Under the pieces are notes generated by a model, which did no database searches, had not been told where the DNA came from, and saw only the letters and a program-made list of their open reading frames with translations. Shown piece by piece: positions 9,001 through 16,048 of a stretch of 47,561 bases of DNA. The stretch is from an uncultured Lachnospiraceae bacterium (GTDB taxonomy: Bacteria; Bacillota; Clostridia; Lachnospirales; Lachnospiraceae): positions 1 through 47,561 of the forward strand of contig CACWQH010000016.1 of NCBI GenBank assembly GCA_902762955.1, read 5' to 3'. How positions within the stretch are numbered: the stretch's first letter is position 1; every line of letters starts with the position of its first letter. The translations under genes were made by a program, and so were the position numbers.

Positions 9001-9360
9001 ATCTTCCAAATAAGAAATTCCACGTTTCTTTAACATATAGCGAAGAACACAAAATATTTCATCGTCCGTTAGTGCTTCAGTAAGCCCTCGAAGGCGAAGA
9101 GATAATACATCTACTTCATTTTCATTAGGAATGGAAAACCCGTTCTTCTCCCAAAGTTTTCTAAAATCATGGATTCTAGTTGCTTTCCTGCGATGCAATC
9201 TTCGATCATGACGGAATTTGCGTCTTTCCTGATTTTGCGATGCATCACCCGACGGAAAATTGTTTACTCCGCTTTCTAAAACTTCACGGGTATCTGCACT
9301 GACTACAGCCCAACCGGTCTGCCCGATTCCAATATCATATGCAAAAACAATATGATTCAT
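6031..9360 (-). CDS. cas9: CRISPR effector endonuclease Cas9, compact type II-A
   Basis: RNA-guided double-strand DNA nuclease, 1109 aa, close to the compact Cas9s of S. thermophilus CRISPR1 and S. aureus. RuvC-I is FAYDIGIGQTGWAVV with Asp9, followed by the Arg-rich bridge helix (46-66). RuvC-II is IVIEMPRETN with Glu511. HNH is FEVDHIIPISISF with His599, and Asn622 lies in the ENQQKGNKTP segment. RuvC-III is FRHHAVDAMLIAY with His746 and Asp749. All catalytic positions are present, so the enzyme should cut. The C-terminal part from about 850 carries wedge and PAM-interacting domains; the PAM cannot be read from sequence. AAGGAGG precedes the ATG at 9360. It is the first gene of the cas unit. 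Confidence 0.98.
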   Translation of the reverse strand: MNHIVFAYDIGIGQTGWAVVSADTREVLESGVNNFPSGDASQNQERRKFRHDRRLHRRKATRIHDFRKLWEKNGFSIPNENEVDVLSLRLRGLTEALTDDEIFCVLRYMLKKRGISYLEDDIDENATGDYQKGIALNQKELLTKLPCQIQAERLDQYGAYRGNQAVVIDNEQVNVRNVFTISAYKKEIEEFLETQSKNNPRITEGFVQEYIKIFSRKRKYYIGPGNELSRTDYGVYTTRRNENDEYITDDNLFDKLIGKCSVYSNEERGAGASYTAQEFNALNDLNNLVINGRKLEEDEKKKIIEEYKNANTFNLSATRVRKIFETVIGEKIESLDGFCIDKNGVELYHTMEIYRRMKMALAEKGLTIEIFSAEDLNIVGRILTLNTERDGIIEAFEKGPIICDEAAVDAFIAIRQKNPSLFSKWQSLSIKIMSELIPELYCQSKNQMVLLTEMGVFHSRSERFADCTEIPVKESVKDIYNPIVRKSVSVVYQITNGLIKKYGYPNKIVIEMPRETNSEEEKKKINELQKDNHNELNTILKKIREEYGLEIKDEDFRHHKGLVLKLKLWNEQGGRCLYSGKPIPIDELVRNQGMFEVDHIIPISISFNDSQSNKVLVYATENQQKGNKTPFGYLATINREWNYDTYREYVKSLGFGKTKADYYGKNKLRNLLFEEEITKHEVIQGFINRNLNDTRYASKEVLNTLQDYFKAKNADTVVSVIRGSFTHQMRDNLKLEKNRDENFRHHAVDAMLIAYSQLGYDAFLARQKQIIDFETGEILSKRDWESQDDYYKKLLYQETWYKTVQEIRMAEKKIKFSHKENRKCNRGLCDQTIYGTREKDGEVWVIDKLDLYDNVDVARFKEMIKKGKEKNFLMYENDPRTFEDLMKVFHEYEDEKNPFTAYQQATGDVVRKYAKNHNGAPIRKIKFRNEKANSSLDISHKYGHEKGSKKVLLMSLKPYRMDVYKNKDTGMYRFVGIKQSDIKCVGKKRVIDEDAYAKILLAEKMLTNGENRLDLLSHGWEFCLTFYKENIIEYEKGGEVYKERFLSRTMPAKCNYIETKPIDAGKFPKQKKQNLVGLSKTTSVKKIITDILGNEKVIEKERFITTIDF

Positions 9361-9523
9361 TTGATTTCCTCCTTGAATATTTGTGTTCCTTTAGATTCTC
9401 TTTTGTACGTATATCTTAGATTGATGTCATAATTTGTAAATTGGATATCTGTAAAACAGACAAATCCTGTTGGGGTTTATAGGGTATGTGATACACGTAA
9501 CTGTGCTTGTAATACTACAAAAC
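9361..9523. other. Gap upstream of cas9
   Basis: Contains the cas9 ribosome site (AAGGAGG on the minus strand). A weak minus-strand promoter such as TTTACA-16 bp-TAAGAT is possible. I find no crRNA-like or second anti-repeat sequence here. Confidence 0.4.
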
Positions 9524-10648
9524 TCATATTCCCATCTCCTCCATTTGTCGGAGAAGAAATTCCGTCAGCTGCTTTTTGTCCGGAAGCTGAAGCATATAGG
9601 TTGACACAAATAGCTGATTATCTATACCGGAAAGCGCATATTCCACCATTTTAGGTCCTTTTTTCGAACAAAGCAAAATTCCTATGGGTGGATTATCTCC
9701 TTCATACATCTCGTTTTCTTTGTAGTATGCAACATACGCATTCAGCTGTCCAAAATTTTCATGGCTGAATTCCTCATTCTTTAATTCAATGATGACATTG
9801 CAATGAAGTATGCGATTATACAAAATTAAATCTGGAAAATAATATTCGCCATCAATGATAATTCGCTTTTGTCTTGCCTCAAAGCAAAATCCTTTTCCCA
9901 TTTCAAGCAGAAACTCTTGAAGATGATTCATCAAAGCCTGTTCAATATCAGATTCCTTCACTGTGTCTTTTGCATCAAGTCCAAGAAATTCAAATGTAAA
10001 TGGCTCTTTTATGTTAAGCATAGCATTCTGCTTGGAATTTACAGCCTGTGCCAATAATTTTTCCGGATTTTTGCTGATTCCGGCACGCACAAACAGATTT
10101 GTTGTAATCTGCCTCCGTAACTCTTTGACACTCCAATTGCCTCTTATGCATTCGAATTCGTAAAAAAATCTCTCCAAGGGATCTTCAATGGGTACAATCT
10201 CCATGATATGCGAAAACGAAAGTCGGCTGACTAGCATCTCCGGCTCTGTTTCAAATTTTTTCGATGTTATCGAAAATTTTTCAGGATGCAAGGTTTCTTC
10301 AGAAAAATCCGGTAAAATTGGCAATTCAAACACATTTTCAATACTTTTTAATTTTTTCGACGCTGTCGAAAAAATTTGAGGATAGCGCAAATAAAATGCT
10401 CTGCATTTATAAAACAGCATTTTATTCATTCCTTTTATTTTTAAGCTCTCCTCTAATTTTTGCAGAAGATGTGTTCCATATTCGGCTCTATCCCGTCCGT
10501 TTTGTTCGAATTCAACTATATAATATCCAATGGACCAGTTTCTCACAGTTAGCAATTGATTAATGGCATTTTTTGCATAGGAGCTTGTAATGTTATGCAC
10601 ATGTTCAACCTGTCCAACCAAGTTTTTAAACGAAAGTTCTTCTGACAT
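9524..10648 (-). CDS. DUF1016 (YhcG-type) PD-(D/E)XK nuclease
   Basis: 374 aa with the two-part DUF1016 layout: an N-terminal helical domain (about 10-180) with the conserved NWSIGYYIVEFEQNG and GNWSVKELRRQI segments, and a C-terminal restriction-like nuclease domain. The nuclease motif is complete: Asp273 in FPDLILYN, E288-L-K290 in VIIELKNEEF, then GQLNAYVAYY. Family members occur next to restriction, toxin and CRISPR genes; their substrate is not firmly established. AAGGA lies before the ATG at 10648. It stands alone here, on the same strand as cas9 and directly upstream of it, but with no sign of functional linkage. Confidence 0.88.
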   Translation of the reverse strand: MSEELSFKNLVGQVEHVHNITSSYAKNAINQLLTVRNWSIGYYIVEFEQNGRDRAEYGTHLLQKLEESLKIKGMNKMLFYKCRAFYLRYPQIFSTASKKLKSIENVFELPILPDFSEETLHPEKFSITSKKFETEPEMLVSRLSFSHIMEIVPIEDPLERFFYEFECIRGNWSVKELRRQITTNLFVRAGISKNPEKLLAQAVNSKQNAMLNIKEPFTFEFLGLDAKDTVKESDIEQALMNHLQEFLLEMGKGFCFEARQKRIIIDGEYYFPDLILYNRILHCNVIIELKNEEFSHENFGQLNAYVAYYKENEMYEGDNPPIGILLCSKKGPKMVEYALSGIDNQLFVSTYMLQLPDKKQLTEFLLRQMEEMGI

Positions 10649-10740
10649 ACCTTTTTCCTTTCATATATCAAGTAAGTTTTCAGAAATTTACAATTTTATA
10701 ATATCACAAATCCTTTCTTTTTTCACCTTATAATTCCAAT

Positions 10741-10760
10741 TAAAAAAGCATGAATGCTTA
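10741..10760 (-). terminator. Terminator of the membrane-protein remnant
   Basis: Minus strand: AAGCAT-TC-ATGCTT followed by TTTTAATT. It closes directly on the stop codon of the remnant frame and may also limit read-through toward the DUF1016 gene. Confidence 0.65.
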
Positions 10761-10928
10761 TTCTTGATTCTTCCTGCAACCTCTGACATATGCCTTTACT
10801 CCGCAATATATCAGATGCACCACCACATTAAGCAGAATCAGATTTACCGGAAAAAAACTCCTTATCTCACTTCCAAGGAAAATGCTGACTGCCAGTGTGA
10901 CAAACGCTGTCCACAATGAAATATTGAA
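10758..10928 (-). pseudogene. C-terminal remnant of a membrane protein
   Basis: A 56-codon minus-strand frame runs from directly after a TGA (about 10929-10931) to TAA at 10758-10760. It reads as two hydrophobic helices, around WTAFVTLAVSIFLG and VNLILLNVVVHLIYCG, with a basic tail KAYVRGCRKNQE. There is no ATG, no plausible ribosome site, and a stop immediately before it. The frame has its own downstream terminator. I read it as the surviving 3' end of a gene cut by insertion or deletion at the island boundary; the parent family is not recognised. Confidence 0.5.
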
Positions 10929-10967
10929 TCAAGTATTATATTATCTATATACTTTTATATATCTTTT

Positions 10968-10996
10968 TTAAATTCCACGAATGATAAAACTATAGT
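10968..10996 (+). promoter_or_regulatory. Promoter of the type I toxin mRNA
   Basis: -35-like TTAAAT at 10968, a 17-bp spacer and TATAGT at 10991-10996. The start is expected near 11003, inside the left arm of the inverted duplication. It is weaker than the opposing antitoxin promoter. Confidence 0.55.
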
Positions 10997-11063
10997 GTAT
11001 TTAACCGGTTAGTCGGGGGGACGTGCTTTCACCTGTTCTGAGCTTGCAGAAAGGGTGATGCTT

Positions 11064-11174
11064 ATGAGTACATATGAATTACTGATGATTGTTGTTGCCA
11101 TTTTAAAGTTGGTGATTGATATAGTCAGATTACATAGAGAAAGTAAAAACAGCCGTCCTGACACTGGCAAGTAG
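11064..11174 (+). CDS. Small hydrophobic type I toxin (holin-like toxin family)
   Basis: A 36-aa peptide: MSTYELLMIVVAILKLVIDI, then a basic, polar tail (VRLHRESKNSRPDTGK). The MSTYE start, one membrane helix and charged tail match the short putative holin-like toxins of Firmicutes (Fst/Lpt-like type I toxins), which damage the membrane when over-made. AAAGGGTG lies 6-9 nt before the ATG; an in-frame ATG two codons earlier is possible. The 5' leader TCACC can pair with GGTGA of the ribosome site. The gene is too short for normal gene calling. It is flanked by an opposing promoter and a shared terminator. Confidence 0.8.
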   Translation: MSTYELLMIVVAILKLVIDIVRLHRESKNSRPDTGK

Positions 11175-11244
11175 CAGACGACTGTTTTAACTTAATATTT
11201 CGCCAGAACAGGTGAGTAGTGGTCACCTTCCCGACTAGCTTGTT
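11145..11244 (-). ncRNA. Antisense antitoxin RNA of the type I pair
   Basis: Predicted from position: a perfect promoter at 11279-11251 would start an RNA near 11244, running on the minus strand through the right repeat arm and the 3' part of the toxin gene. It would end at the hairpin 11188-11146, giving roughly 100 nt, normal for such antitoxins. It overlaps the toxin mRNA at the end of the reading frame and shares its 5' sequence with that mRNA. Confidence 0.7.
11146..11188. terminator. Shared bidirectional terminator of toxin and antitoxin RNAs
   Basis: AAAACAGCCGTC (11146-11157) pairs with GACGACTGTTTT (11177-11188), with one G-U pair. U-runs follow on both strands, longer on the minus strand. 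The stem contains the last codons of the toxin gene, as in par/Fst-type loci where the two RNAs converge. Confidence 0.75.
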
Positions 11245-11250
11245 AAATAT

Positions 11251-11279
11251 ATTATAGAATATCTTTTTTTTTATGTCAA
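11251..11279 (-). promoter_or_regulatory. Consensus promoter of the antitoxin RNA
   Basis: Minus strand: TTGACA at 11279-11274, a 17-bp spacer and TATAAT at 11256-11251. This is an exact consensus match, stronger than the toxin promoter, as expected when the antitoxin must be in excess. Confidence 0.88.
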
Positions 11280-11290
11280 TTATTTTTAAG

Positions 11291-11319
11291 TTGAGTAACC
11301 GTGGTTAAAAGTGTATAAT
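11291..11319 (+). promoter_or_regulatory. mnmG promoter
   Basis: TTGAGT at 11291, a 17-bp spacer and TATAAT at 11314-11319. The start is expected near 11326, leaving about 40 nt before the mnmG ATG. Its -35 box is 11 bp from the -35 box of the antitoxin promoter on the other strand. Confidence 0.85.
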
Positions 11320-11364
11320 AGGCAAAGTAAAGTATCTACAGAAAAAGGTCAGGAAGGCTATAAA

Positions 11365-13281
11365 ATGAACGTTAATTCAGTAGTTGAAGAATATGATGTG
11401 GTAGTTGTAGGTGCAGGTCACGCGGGATGTGAGGCTGCGCTTGCTTCGGCGCGCATGGGAATGAATACAATTTTATTTACGATAAGCATGGACAGTGTGG
11501 CGATGATGCCATGTAATCCAAATATCGGCGGAAGCTCCAAGGGACATCTTGTTCGTGAGCTGGATGCACTTGGTGGAGAGATGGGTAAAAATATCGATAA
11601 GACCTACATACAGTCCAAGATGTTAAATGTATCGAAGGGTCCTGCAGTTCATTCACTTAGGGCACAGGCGGATAAGGTTGAGTACACCAAGCAGATGAGA
11701 CTTACACTTCAAAATCAGGAAAACCTTACCTTAAGACAGGCAGAGGTTTCTGAACTTTTGTATGAGGTTGATATAAATGAAGAGGATGATTTCAAAAAAG
11801 TTATCCGCGGAGTGAGAACCTTTTCCGGTGCGGTTTACTATGCCAAGGCTGTTGTTCTATGTACCGGTACATATCTTAAGGCAAGATGCATATACGGTGA
11901 TGTGGTTAATTATACCGGACCTAACGGACTTATGGCTGCCAATCATCTGTCGGACTCCATGAAGGAAGCTGGTATATTTATAAGAAGATTTAAGACCGGC
12001 ACACCTGCAAGACTTGATAAGAAAACCATTGATTTTTCCAAGATGGTTGAGCAAAAGGGTGATGAGCATATAGTTCCTTTTTCCTTTACCAACAAGGAGG
12101 AGGATATAAAGCGTGATCAGATATCGTGCTGGCTCACCTATACCAATGAAGAAACTCATGAGATAATTAAGGCAAATATTGATCGTTCACCGCTTTTTTC
12201 AGGATTTATCGAAGGTACGGGACCGAGATATTGTCCTTCTATCGAGGATAAGGTAATGAAGTTCCCGGACAAAAATAAACATCAGCTTTTTATCGAGCCG
12301 GAGGGCGAGTTTACCAATGAAATGTACATGGGTGGTATGTCTTCCTCTTTGCCGGAGGATGTTCAGTATGCCATGATTAGGACGGTTGCCGGACTTGAAA
12401 ATGTTAAGATTATCAGAAATGCTTATGCTATCGAGTACGATTGTATAAATGCCATTAACCTTAAGGCAAATCTTGAATTTAAAGAGATTGATGGACTTTT
12501 TGCCGCAGGTCAGATAAACGGAAGTTCAGGCTATGAAGAAGCAGCTGCCCAGGGAATTATGGCGGGTATAAATGCAGCGAGAAAGCTTCAGGGTAAGGAT
12601 GCAGTTATCCTTGATCGTTCACAGGGATATATCGGAGTATTGATCGATGATCTTGTAACCAAGGAGACTCAGGAGCCATACAGGATGATGACTTCAAGAG
12701 CAGAGTACAGACTGCTGTTAAGACAGGATAATGCAGACTTAAGACTTACGGATATCGGTCACGAAATCGGTCTTATAGATGACGAGCGTTATGCTGCATT
12801 TTGTGATAAGAGAGATAAGATAAATAATGAGATAAAAAGACTTAATGAGGTAATGGTCGGAGGTAATAAAAAGGTACAGAGCTTTCTTGAAAAGTATGAT
12901 AGTACTCCTTTAAAAACTGCAGTTTCACTTGCAGAATTAATAAGAAGACCGGAGCTTGATTATGATAAAATTGCAGAGATAGATGAAGGAAGAGATGAAG
13001 TTGAAGAGCTTTCACCTGAAATAATCGAGCAGATTAACATTGATATAAAATATGAAGGATATATCGTAAGGCAAAAGCAACAGGTTGAGCAGTTTAAGAA
13101 AATGGAGAAAAAGCTTATACCGGAGGATATAAATTATGATGATGTATCCAATCTTCGTAAGGAAGCAAGACAGAAGCTTGCTGCCATAAGACCAACGTCT
13201 ATTGGACAGGCATCGCGTATCTCCGGAGTATCACCGGCGGATATCTCCGTACTGCTTATCTATATTACAGCAATGGGATAA
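11365..13281 (+). CDS. mnmG: tRNA uridine-5-carboxymethylaminomethyl modification enzyme MnmG (GidA)
   Basis: The FAD-dependent partner of MnmE in wobble uridine modification, 638 aa. The N-terminal FAD-binding motif is [33 protein letters not shown] and the segment [13 protein letters not shown] are family hallmarks, and the C-terminal helical domain that contacts MnmE ends around [15 protein letters not shown]. An open frame reaches back to 11311, but the promoter -10 box is at 11314. AGGAAGG before the ATG at 11365 gives the start. It has its own promoter here, since the mnmE gene that usually precedes it is elsewhere. Confidence 0.97.
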   Translation: MNVNSVVEEYDVVVVGAGHAGCEAALASARMGMNTILFTISMDSVAMMPCNPNIGGSSKGHLVRELDALGGEMGKNIDKTYIQSKMLNVSKGPAVHSLRAQADKVEYTKQMRLTLQNQENLTLRQAEVSELLYEVDINEEDDFKKVIRGVRTFSGAVYYAKAVVLCTGTYLKARCIYGDVVNYTGPNGLMAANHLSDSMKEAGIFIRRFKTGTPARLDKKTIDFSKMVEQKGDEHIVPFSFTNKEEDIKRDQISCWLTYTNEETHEIIKANIDRSPLFSGFIEGTGPRYCPSIEDKVMKFPDKNKHQLFIEPEGEFTNEMYMGGMSSSLPEDVQYAMIRTVAGLENVKIIRNAYAIEYDCINAINLKANLEFKEIDGLFAAGQINGSSGYEEAAAQGIMAGINAARKLQGKDAVILDRSQGYIGVLIDDLVTKETQEPYRMMTSRAEYRLLLRQDNADLRLTDIGHEIGLIDDERYAAFCDKRDKINNEIKRLNEVMVGGNKKVQSFLEKYDSTPLKTAVSLAELIRRPELDYDKIAEIDEGRDEVEELSPEIIEQINIDIKYEGYIVRQKQQVEQFKKMEKKLIPEDINYDDVSNLRKEARQKLAAIRPTSIGQASRISGVSPADISVLLIYITAMG

Positions 13282-13377
13282 ATTTTTGAGTTGTCTGAGG
13301 TTATATAAGTATATCGCAGGCACGCTCTCGCTACTCTCGGACGCAGCAGTACTAAACTCTTTGAATGAGGATAATAT

Positions 13378-14082
13378 ATGAAAAAGTTGAAGGAATTTTT
13401 GGATAATATAGATACAGCATTAATGGATGATAATAAAATCTTGCAGTTTGAAAAGTACTATGAGATGCTTATTGAGAAAAATAGGGTTATGAATCTTACT
13501 GCGATTACGGACAGGGATGAGGTTATCTTAAAGCATTTTATCGATAGTGCAGCTCTTCTTAAGTTTCATAGACTTTCAGATGAAAGAATTATAGATGTCG
13601 GAACAGGTGCTGGGTTTCCGGGTATCCCACTTAAAATTATATGTCCGGGACTTAAGGTTACCTTATTTGATTCACTTAATAAGAGAGTCGGCTTTTTAAA
13701 TGAGGTTATAGATGAGCTTGGTCTTTTTGGTATAGAAGCCGTTCATGGAAGAGCTGAAGAGGGCGGCCGTGATAAGTCGATGAGAGAGACTTATGATATA
13801 GCTGTTTCAAGAGCAGTTGCCAACATGGCAGTTTTATCAGAATACTGTCTTCCTTTTGTAAAAACTGGAGGTTATTTTATACCATATAAGGCTTATGAAA
13901 TAGAAGATGAATTAAATGAAGGGAAAAAAGCTGTTTCTATACTTGGCGGCAAGCTTGAACGTGTTGAAAAGCTTGATATAGAAGGAAACGGAAGAAGCAT
14001 CATATTTATAAAGAAGGAAAAACTTACTCCAAAAGCTTATCCGAGAAAGGCAGGTACAGCCAAGAAACAACCGCTTATATAA
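13378..14082 (+). CDS. rsmG: 16S rRNA (guanine527-N7)-methyltransferase RsmG (GidB)
   Basis: Methylates N7 of G527 in the 530 loop of 16S rRNA using S-adenosylmethionine. 234 aa, normal length. The SAM-binding loop is DVGTGAGFPGIPLKI, followed by the acidic strand VTLFDSLNKR. SRAVANMAVLSEYCLPFVKTGGYF and the C-terminal TPKAYPRKAGTAKKQPL are family signatures. It follows mnmG by 96 bp, the usual order, and probably shares its mRNA. The stop codon falls inside the first copy of a short direct repeat (14071-14145). Confidence 0.96.
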   Translation: MKKLKEFLDNIDTALMDDNKILQFEKYYEMLIEKNRVMNLTAITDRDEVILKHFIDSAALLKFHRLSDERIIDVGTGAGFPGIPLKIICPGLKVTLFDSLNKRVGFLNEVIDELGLFGIEAVHGRAEEGGRDKSMRETYDIAVSRAVANMAVLSEYCLPFVKTGGYFIPYKAYEIEDELNEGKKAVSILGGKLERVEKLDIEGNGRSIIFIKKEKLTPKAYPRKAGTAKKQPLI

Positions 14083-14145
14083 AATGTATATATGTATAAA
14101 GTATGTAAAAAAGTAGCCGCTTATAAAAAAGTATATATGTATAAA
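14071..14145. repeat. Direct repeat spanning the rsmG stop codon
   Basis: A segment starting CCGCTTATA and ending TATATATGTATAAA occurs at 14071-14100 and again at 14117-14145, offset 46 bp, with small differences. The first copy holds the last three codons and the stop of rsmG. Confidence 0.75.
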
Positions 14146-14162
14146 CATTGGTATAAAGCTTG

Positions 14163-14196
14163 AAAAAACAGCCTCTGTTTTAAGAGGCTGTTTTTT
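14163..14196. terminator. Bidirectional terminator between rsmG and the exonuclease gene
   Basis: AAAAAACAGCCTC (14163-14175) pairs with GAGGCTGTTTTTT (14184-14196) around an 8-nt loop. It serves two convergent genes. The last codons of the minus-strand exonuclease form one arm of the stem and its stop codon lies in the loop. Confidence 0.92.
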
Positions 14197-15145
14197 TACG
14201 ATTATGGCGTTTTTCCTGACGTTTTTCCCGAAGTTCGATTTGCCTTTCTTTTATTGCTTCTACACCCTTTTTATTTTCAGGTTTTACTGTTTTTATAACG
14301 AAAAATTTTCCTTCCTTAGTTTGTTTAAATTTTAATTTTGCTGATATATATCCGTGGTACCAGCATTTACAAACACATACATATGAATTTGGAGTGTTTG
14401 CGAACCACTTGATTTTTTTAGTGGTTTTTTTATTACATTTGTAGCATTTTACAGTTAAAAGATCCTTGTCGTTCATGGCATCCTTTTTACTGTCATACTC
14501 CATGGAAATGTGTTCCATATAGTTTTTATGATATGAGATAATCTCATCATCCTTATCTTTAGGGTTATAATATATATCAACACTATATCTGTCTTCAAAA
14601 TCTGAAGGATGAAGCTTCTTCAATACATTTCCTGTATAATAAGCATCATTAAGTGCCGAATGATAAGGTCTGTCGGATTCAATTCCCAAAGTATTGACAG
14701 CGGTTTCAAGCTTTGCGATAAGTTCATCACCCTGTATGTCCGCATAAATCTTTTGAAGATTATAATACTTGAGTGGAGTTTCAAAAGGTTTCATATGATA
14801 GTATTCCATATTGTTCTGGAGATAATTTAAATCCATCGGTCCCCAGGTTACAAATGAAAAGTCCTGGCCATTATTACACCATTTTAAAAACTCTCTGCAA
14901 ACCATATCAAACGGACGGCCTTTTTTAAGAACCTTTTCATCATAGTTTAGTATCTCTCGTATGTGAGGTTGAAGTCTTTTATAAAGTCTTGGTTTAATGA
15001 TACTTGAATACTGGTCTATTAAATTGAATTTTTTATCGAGTCGTACAGCACCAATCTCGATTATCTCAAATGGCATACGTGATTCTTCATACTCACGTGA
15101 ACCGTAGCATTGGTTCCATTCGAGATCAAATACGATGTAGTCCAT
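14180..15145 (-). CDS. DEDD-type 3'-5' exonuclease (ERI1/KapD-like) with a C-terminal Cys cluster
   Basis: 321 aa. The exonuclease domain fills about 1-185: motif I FDLEWN (Asp and Glu metal ligands), motif II around FVTWGPMDLNYL (Asp), and motif III PYHSALNDAYYTGNV (His and Asp), so the DEDDh set is complete. After it come a linker and a four-Cys pair CYKC...CVCKC (about 232-270), probably zinc-binding, then a very basic tail that may bind nucleic acid. Related proteins trim structured RNA or DNA 3' ends; the substrate here is unknown. GGAG before the ATG at 15145 sets the start. It follows the membrane-protein gene by 14 bp. Confidence 0.82.
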   Translation of the reverse strand: MDYIVFDLEWNQCYGSREYEESRMPFEIIEIGAVRLDKKFNLIDQYSSIIKPRLYKRLQPHIREILNYDEKVLKKGRPFDMVCREFLKWCNNGQDFSFVTWGPMDLNYLQNNMEYYHMKPFETPLKYYNLQKIYADIQGDELIAKLETAVNTLGIESDRPYHSALNDAYYTGNVLKKLHPSDFEDRYSVDIYYNPKDKDDEIISYHKNYMEHISMEYDSKKDAMNDKDLLTVKCYKCNKKTTKKIKWFANTPNSYVCVCKCWYHGYISAKLKFKQTKEGKFFVIKTVKPENKKGVEAIKERQIELREKRQEKRHNRKKTAS

Positions 15146-15159
15146 AGTGTACTCCAAAA

Positions 15160-15750
15160 TTAGTCAACATTAGTTTTCATAACACGAAGGTGTGAGTGAT
15201 CCTTACCTGAACCTTCGTTTTTTCTTTCAAGCTCTTTGCATATGTCGTTTAATATTTCAATAGCTTCATCAGAAGATTTAGCATTGGCAGTAGCCATCTT
15301 GGCAATAAGGATAGCAAGCTTTTCATTGCTGTTTACAACCTGAGTTGTATTATCCATATTCTTCTTAATCTGAAGCTTATTAATAACTTTATCCTGTTCA
15401 AGTAAATCATTCATAAGCTTTGCGTTTTCATTTTTCATGCTTGTGAGCGTATCCACAAGAGATGAAATATTTTCACTTCTTGAAATCTCTTCACGCTTGG
15501 CAACGGAATAAATACCCTTCTGAACTTTGGTAAGCTCATTTTGCTTATCAATATTTATAGAGGCTATATCATCTACAAGTGAAAGAATGCTGTCAACAAG
15601 AAAATAAGTATCAATTACAACAATCAATGAAATTGCAATGATTACATTTAACTTTGCCGGATAAGCAATTATCATATAAAAATCAACCAGTAACGCAGCT
15701 ACAAATGCTACAGCACTTACTGTTAGGGTTGCACTCTTTTTATGCTTCAT
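15160..15750 (-). CDS. Membrane protein with two N-terminal helices and a coiled coil
   Basis: 196 aa. A basic start MKHKKS is followed by two membrane helices (about 8-28 and 35-58). A long, charged and probably coiled-coil cytoplasmic tail follows, with Asn- and Lys-rich stretches around 75-150. AGGAGG lies 8 nt before the ATG. I do not recognise a family. The gene lies between tRNA-Arg and the exonuclease gene, in the same direction as both, so they may be co-transcribed. A membrane tether with a helical tail would suit a scaffold role, but that is a guess from shape only. Confidence 0.75.
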   Translation of the reverse strand: MKHKKSATLTVSAVAFVAALLVDFYMIIAYPAKLNVIIAISLIVVIDTYFLVDSILSLVDDIASINIDKQNELTKVQKGIYSVAKREEISRSENISSLVDTLTSMKNENAKLMNDLLEQDKVINKLQIKKNMDNTTQVVNSNEKLAILIAKMATANAKSSDEAIEILNDICKELERKNEGSGKDHSHLRVMKTNVD

Positions 15751-15820
15751 AACATTAACCTCCTATTATTAATTATAAATTTATAGATTTAAAAAATCTA
15801 AAAAAATATTTTCAATATAG

Positions 15821-15894
15821 TGTTCCCGAGGCGATTCGAACGCCCGACCTACCGCTTAGGAGGCGGTTGCTCTATCCTGCTGAGCTACGGAAAC
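15821..15894 (-). tRNA. tRNA-Arg (anticodon CCT)
   Basis: Minus strand, 74 nt including discriminator A. The acceptor stem GTTTCCG/CGGGAAC has one T-G pair. The D arm is GCTC...GAGC, the anticodon stem ACCGC/GCGGT with loop CTCCTAA gives anticodon CCT, which reads AGG. The T arm GGGCGTTCGAATCGCC is normal. The 3' CCA is not encoded. Confidence 0.96.
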
Positions 15895-15976
15895 AAATTT
15901 TTGCTTTAACAAAACAACAAATAATATATCCTTTTGCTATTTAGGTTAAAGCATTTTAAAAAATTACACTCTTTAC

Positions 15977-16005
15977 ATTATACAACTTAGAGGCATAATT
16001 CTCAA
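15977..16005 (-). promoter_or_regulatory. Promoter upstream of tRNA-Arg
   Basis: Minus strand: TTGAGA at 16005-16000, a 17-bp spacer and TATAAT at 15982-15977. Transcription would start near 15970, leaving a leader of about 75 nt before the tRNA. Confidence 0.75.
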
Positions 16006-16048
16006 GTAAAATTACGTCGATAGGTCATAGTAAAAAACGGAAAAACAA

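Larger units (their letters stand above)
10991..11256. repeat. Inverted duplication flanking the small toxin gene
   Basis: The left arm 10991-11043 and right arm 11204-11256 are inverted copies. Both run from a -10 box (TATAGT / TATAAT) through TATTTAAC, then TAGTCGGG (11010-11017 with 11230-11237), to TCACCTGTTCTG (11029-11040, perfect with 11204-11215). Transcripts from either strand therefore begin with nearly the same sequence. Confidence 0.85.

Noticed and set aside
9361-9523. Second tracrRNA or crRNA-like element upstream of cas9
   Set aside because: Only short GTTTTAC-like words are present; no anti-repeat of useful length.
11311-11364. Extended N-terminus of MnmG from GTG at 11311
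   Set aside because: The promoter -10 box (11314-11319) lies in it, and a clear ribosome site precedes the ATG at 11365.
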